Shown piece by piece: positions 5,361 through 7,827 of a stretch of DNA of 7,827 nucleotides. A program made the position numbers and the translations under genes. The stretch's first letter is position 1. Each line of letters opens with the position of its first letter. The notes under the pieces are model-generated. The model saw nothing but the letters and a program-made list of their open reading frames with translations, was not told the DNA's origin and ran no database searches. Source of the DNA: Actinomycetota bacterium (lineage in GTDB: Bacteria; Actinomycetota; Thermoleophilia; UBA2241); assembly GCA_003132645.1 (NCBI GenBank), contig PKYM01000356.1, positions 1 through 7,827 of the forward strand, in the 5' to 3' direction.

Positions 5361-6371
5361 ATGAAGGCGATCGTCCAGAGCGCGTACGGCTCGCCGAATG
5401 CCCTTCATCTGACCGACATCGACAAGCCGAAGGTGGGCGACGACGACGTGCTGGTGCGCGTCCAGGCGGCCGGCGTCGACCCCGGCGTCTGGCACTTGAC
5501 CGCAGGCTTGCCCTACATGGTGCGCCTCATGGGCCTGGGGCTGCGCGCGCCCAAGGCGCTCGTGCCGGGCAACGACGTCGCTGGGCGAGTCGAAGCGGTC
5601 GGCAAGCACGTGTCGCGGTTCCGGCCGAGCGACGAGGTCTACGGCCGCAAGCCGTCCGGCGACGGCTCCTTCGCGGAGTACGTGTCCGTTCCCGCCGAGC
5701 GCCTGGCGGCCAAACCGGCCAACCTCACCTTCGAGCAGGCGGCGGCCGTGCCCGTCTCGGCGTGCACCGCCCTGCAGGGACTGCGCGACAAGGGGCAGGT
5801 GCAGCCGGGGCAGAAGGTGCTGGTGATCGGCGCGGGCGGGGGCGTAGGGACGTTCGCGGTGCAGCTCGCCAAGGCATTTGGCGCCGAAGTGACCGGCGTC
5901 TGCAGCACGACGAAGCTCGACCTGGTGCAGTCCCTCGGCGCGGACCACGTGATCGATCGTACCCGCGGAGACTTTACCGACGGTACGCAGCGCTACGACA
6001 TCATCCTCGACACTGCCGGGAACCGGCCCGTGTCACAGCTGCGGCGCGCGCTGACCGACCGCGGGACCCTCGTGATCGTGGGCGGCGAAGGCGGGAACCG
6101 GTGGTCCGGCGGGTTCGGCCGCCAGATACTGCGAGCGCCGCTGCTGTCGGCCTTCGTGGGTCAGAAGCTGCAGGCGCTCAACGCCAAGCTGACCGCCGCG
6201 GACCTGGAGGTCTTGAGCGGGCTCATCGAGGCCGGCAAGGTGACGCCCGCGATCGACAGGACGTACCCCCTCGCCGAGGCCGCCGAGGCGATCCGCTACG
6301 TGCATGCGGGTCTCGCACGCGGCAAAGTCGTGGTCAGCGTTGCCGAGGGCGTCGGCGAGACGACGGCGTGA
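5361..6371 (+). CDS. Zinc-independent MDR oxidoreductase, NAD(P)-dependent
   Basis: This 336-residue medium-chain dehydrogenase/reductase of the quinone-oxidoreductase type is a relative of the minus-strand enzyme at 1806-2771. It has the same start (MKAIVQSAYGSP), GroES-like core (LVRVQAAGVDPG; PGNDVAGRVEAVG at 69-81), SDEVYG (90-95), NLTFEQAAAVP (121-131) and Rossmann motif GAGGGVGTFAVQ (157-168). GADHVID follows, then YDIILDTAGN. Zinc ligands are absent. It should reduce quinones, enones or aldehydes. The reading frame is open further upstream, but the ATG at 5361 has a very good ribosome-binding site (GAGGAGAGAG) and the family-standard N-terminus. It ends 25 nt before the SDR gene, so the two are probably one transcript and may handle the same type of carbonyl substrate. 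Confidence 0.94.
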   Translation: MKAIVQSAYGSPNALHLTDIDKPKVGDDDVLVRVQAAGVDPGVWHLTAGLPYMVRLMGLGLRAPKALVPGNDVAGRVEAVGKHVSRFRPSDEVYGRKPSGDGSFAEYVSVPAERLAAKPANLTFEQAAAVPVSACTALQGLRDKGQVQPGQKVLVIGAGGGVGTFAVQLAKAFGAEVTGVCSTTKLDLVQSLGADHVIDRTRGDFTDGTQRYDIILDTAGNRPVSQLRRALTDRGTLVIVGGEGGNRWSGGFGRQILRAPLLSAFVGQKLQALNAKLTAADLEVLSGLIEAGKVTPAIDRTYPLAEAAEAIRYVHAGLARGKVVVSVAEGVGETTA

Positions 6372-6396
6372 GCACCGTACAAATCGGGAGGTCAAG

Positions 6397-7446
6397 GTGA
6401 GCGACGAGCTGGTGCTGGTGACGGGCGGCTCGGGGTTCATCGGCGCGCACTGCATTCTGCGGCTTTTGGAGGCGGGCTACCGCGTGCGCACGACCGTGCG
6501 CTCGCTGGACCGCGAGGCCGACGTGCGCGCCATCCTCAAGGTCGGCGGCGCCGAGCCGGGCGAGGCGCTCGAGGTCGTCGCGGCCGACCTTCTGGCCGAC
6601 GCCGGCTGGCCCGAGGCGGTCGCCGGCTGCCGGTACGTGCTGCACATCGCCTCGCCGTTCCCCCAGACCCAGCCCAAGAACGAGTTCGAGCTCATCGTGC
6701 CGGCCCGCCAGGGCGCCCTGCGCGTGCTGCGAGCGGCGCGCGACGCCGGCGTCGCGCGCGCCGTCATGACCTCGTCGTTTGCCGCCATCGGCTACGGCCA
6801 CAAGCCGACCGAGCGGCCCTTCACAGAAGAGGACTGGACCAATCTGAGCGCCAGGGTGAGCCCCTACGTGAAGTCGAAGACCCTGGCGGAGAGCGCGGCG
6901 TGGGACTTCGTCGCGCGCGAGGGCGGCGCGCTGGAGCTCGTGGTCGTCAACCCGGTGGGCGTGCTCGGGCCGGTGCTCGGGCCCGACCTCTCGAGCTCGG
7001 TCGCTCTCGTGAAGCAGGCGCTGGACGGGGCGCTGAAGCGCGCGCCGCGCATTTTCTTCAACATCGTCGACGTGCGCGACGTGGCCGACCTGCACCTGCG
7101 CGCCATGACCGATCCCGCCGCCAAGGGCCAGCGCTTTCTGGCGGTCGCCGACGGACCCTTGTCGCTGAAGGACGTCGCCGACGTGCTGCGGGCGCGCATG
7201 GGCGCCGCGGCGGCCCGCGTGCCGACGAGCGAGCTGCCCGACTGGCTGGTGAAGCTCCTCGCGCCGATCAACGCGGCGGCGCGGCAGGTCGCGCCGGACG
7301 TGGGGAAGGTGCGCAGGGCTTCAAATGAGAAGGCCCGGCACGTGCTCGGCTGGAAGCCGCGGTCGAATGAAGAGGCGATCGTGGCCACCGCGGAGAGTCT
7401 GGCGCGGCTGGGGCTAGTTGGCGATTCGAGAAGCGCGGGTGAGTGA
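6397..7446 (+). CDS. Extended SDR, dihydroflavonol-4-reductase-like NAD(P)-dependent reductase
   Basis: A 349-residue protein of the extended short-chain dehydrogenase family (NAD-dependent epimerase/dehydratase fold), in the group annotated as aldehyde or dihydroflavonol-4-reductase-like. The cofactor motif TGGSGFIGAHC (9-19) opens the Rossmann fold; RTTVRS (31-36) is typical of NADP-preferring members. The substrate strand VMTSSFAAIGYG (123-134) carries the catalytic Ser (126 or 127), and SPYVKSKTLAE (156-166) holds Tyr157 and Lys161 of the YxxxK motif. NPVGVLGP (185-192) and FNIVDVRDVADLHLRAM (221-237) are family blocks. The GTG start at 6397 has GGGAGG five bases upstream and begins right at the first strand. 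It should reduce a carbonyl to an alcohol; the substrate is unknown. It is the last gene of the cluster. No terminator is seen after it. Confidence 0.94.
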   Translation: MSDELVLVTGGSGFIGAHCILRLLEAGYRVRTTVRSLDREADVRAILKVGGAEPGEALEVVAADLLADAGWPEAVAGCRYVLHIASPFPQTQPKNEFELIVPARQGALRVLRAARDAGVARAVMTSSFAAIGYGHKPTERPFTEEDWTNLSARVSPYVKSKTLAESAAWDFVAREGGALELVVVNPVGVLGPVLGPDLSSSVALVKQALDGALKRAPRIFFNIVDVRDVADLHLRAMTDPAAKGQRFLAVADGPLSLKDVADVLRARMGAAAARVPTSELPDWLVKLLAPINAAARQVAPDVGKVRRASNEKARHVLGWKPRSNEEAIVATAESLARLGLVGDSRSAGE

Positions 7447-7585
7447 GAAATCAGCCCCGCCAACGCGTCTCGGCACACCGCATCCCGTCGTCTGAGAGTC
7501 CCGGCTGGCGGTTGGCAAACCCGCGCGAGTCAGGTCGATCCACTTGTTGCGCTTCAAAGCTGAAGTCACTCGCACCAGCAGGCCG

Positions 7586-7680
7586 TCACGCTGGAACAGG
7601 CGGCAACGAAAACCTGTTGGCGGGATCATCGATCACCGTCTTGTCATATCCGCGGATGGCTTCTGCGACAAAGCTGGAGT
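7586..7680 (-). pseudogene. Possible C-terminal tail of a gene cut by the insertion sequence
   Basis: On the minus strand a frame open into the insertion-sequence end yields about 31 codons before TGA at 7586-7588. The reading (SSFVAEAIRGYDKTVIDD, then PANRFSLPPVPA) has a protein-like composition, but I do not recognise it. If real, it is the 3' end of a gene whose front was displaced by the insertion. The fragment is too short to exclude chance, and the rest of 7447-7680 shows nothing I can support. Confidence 0.22.
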
Positions 7681-7692
7681 TGACCCGCTTTT

Positions 7693-7740
7693 GTGGACAC
7701 CTGAGCATTGGGGACTTCAGTCCCCGGAAAGGGAGTCCAC
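7693..7740 (+). promoter_or_regulatory. Nested hairpin leader of the transposase gene
   Basis: GGGGACT (7710-7716) and AGTCCCC (7719-7725) form a perfect inner 7-bp stem. Outside it, GTGGAC (7693-7698) pairs with GTCCAC (7735-7740), which ends at the base before the ATG, and the helix extends by CCU (7700-7702) with GGG (7731-7733) around an A:A mismatch. The outer helix would bury the ribosome-binding site (GGGAG, 7731-7735). A transcript starting inside the element would lack the left outer arm and stay translatable. The effect is inferred by analogy with IS10 and IS50. Confidence 0.5.
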
Positions 7741-7827
7741 ATGGCAAGGACCAAACCGCCCTACACGCCCGAGTTCCGCTCTGAAGCGGTCCGTCTGGCC
7801 CGCTCCAGCGGGCTGCCTCCCGCGCAG
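7741..7827 (+). CDS. IS3-family transposase OrfA, N-terminal part (cut by window end)
   Basis: The first 29 residues are visible, with ATG preceded by GGAAAGGGAG at proper spacing. PPYTPEFRSEAVRLARSSG is the characteristic opening of the helix-turn-helix OrfA protein of IS3-family elements (transposase_8/HTH_Tnp_1 type), where 'EFR.EAV.LA' forms the first DNA-binding helix. In IS3 elements OrfA binds the terminal repeats and is normally fused to the DDE-type OrfB by programmed -1 frameshifting; OrfB is not in the window. The frame is intact up to the last base. Family assignment from this short piece is good; the subgroup cannot be named. Confidence 0.85.
   Translation, partial: MARTKPPYTPEFRSEAVRLARSSGLPPAQ

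Larger units (their letters stand above)
7681..7827 (+). mobile_element. Left end of an IS3-family-like insertion sequence (continues past window)
   Basis: The element appears to begin at TGACCCGCTTTTGTGGACAC (7681-7700), which has the TGA start usual for IS3-family terminal inverted repeats. An untranslated leader with nested inverted repeats follows, then the start of an OrfA transposase at 7741. The exact border is inferred, since the right end, matching inverted repeat and target duplication lie outside the window. Confidence 0.72.

Noticed and set aside
5207..6400. 397-codon plus-strand frame inside the second MDR gene
   Set aside because: It is an Arg/Gly/Ala-rich out-of-frame reading of the MDR gene, without domain features.
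7414..7629. 71-codon minus-strand frame after the SDR gene
   Set aside because: It overlaps the SDR C-terminus in antisense and has no ribosome-binding site, recognisable motif or hydrophobic segment.
1..7827. CRISPR array, tRNA or rRNA genes
   Set aside because: No regularly spaced direct repeats, no cloverleaf-like sequence with CCA-end context, and no rRNA-like conserved segments were seen on either strand.

Overview
The window is GC-rich with strong G/C third-position preference, and has closely packed genes. It looks like chromosomal accessory DNA of a high-GC environmental bacterium, most likely a soil-type proteobacterium or a similar uncultured lineage. The taxon cannot be fixed from the sequence.

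Left half (91-3884): everything is on the minus strand. In transcription order it holds a GNAT acetyltransferase and an NTF2/SnoaL-like protein (overlapping ATGA, so coupled), a zinc-free MDR oxidoreductase, a 60-bp element with the full architecture of an integron attC site (1655-1714), a small lipoprotein gene, a doubtful small membrane ORF, and a monoacylglycerol-lipase-like alpha/beta hydrolase. The attC lies between the oxidoreductase and the lipoprotein, oriented as in a cassette array, with the lipoprotein start 26 nt past the core. No integrase and no second convincing attC are visible, so this is either a fragment of an array or a lone site. The lipoprotein frame is cut by a TAG, after which protein-like sequence continues.

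Right half (4053-7446): four plus-strand genes. A TetR-family regulator has a promoter and a 19-bp dyad operator just upstream, so it is probably autoregulated. It is followed by a flavodoxin-domain protein, a second MDR oxidoreductase related to the left one, and an extended SDR/dihydroflavonol-reductase-like enzyme. Short gaps between regulator and flavodoxin and between MDR and SDR suggest a TetR-controlled redox or carbonyl/quinone detoxification cluster. The substrate is unknown.

Right edge (7681-7827): the left end of an IS3-family-like insertion sequence, with the first 29 codons of its OrfA. The leader can fold so that the ribosome-binding site is hidden in transcripts entering from outside. 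Between the SDR gene and the IS (7447-7680) only a possible truncated minus-strand reading-frame tail is seen. Positions 1-90 hold nothing I can support.
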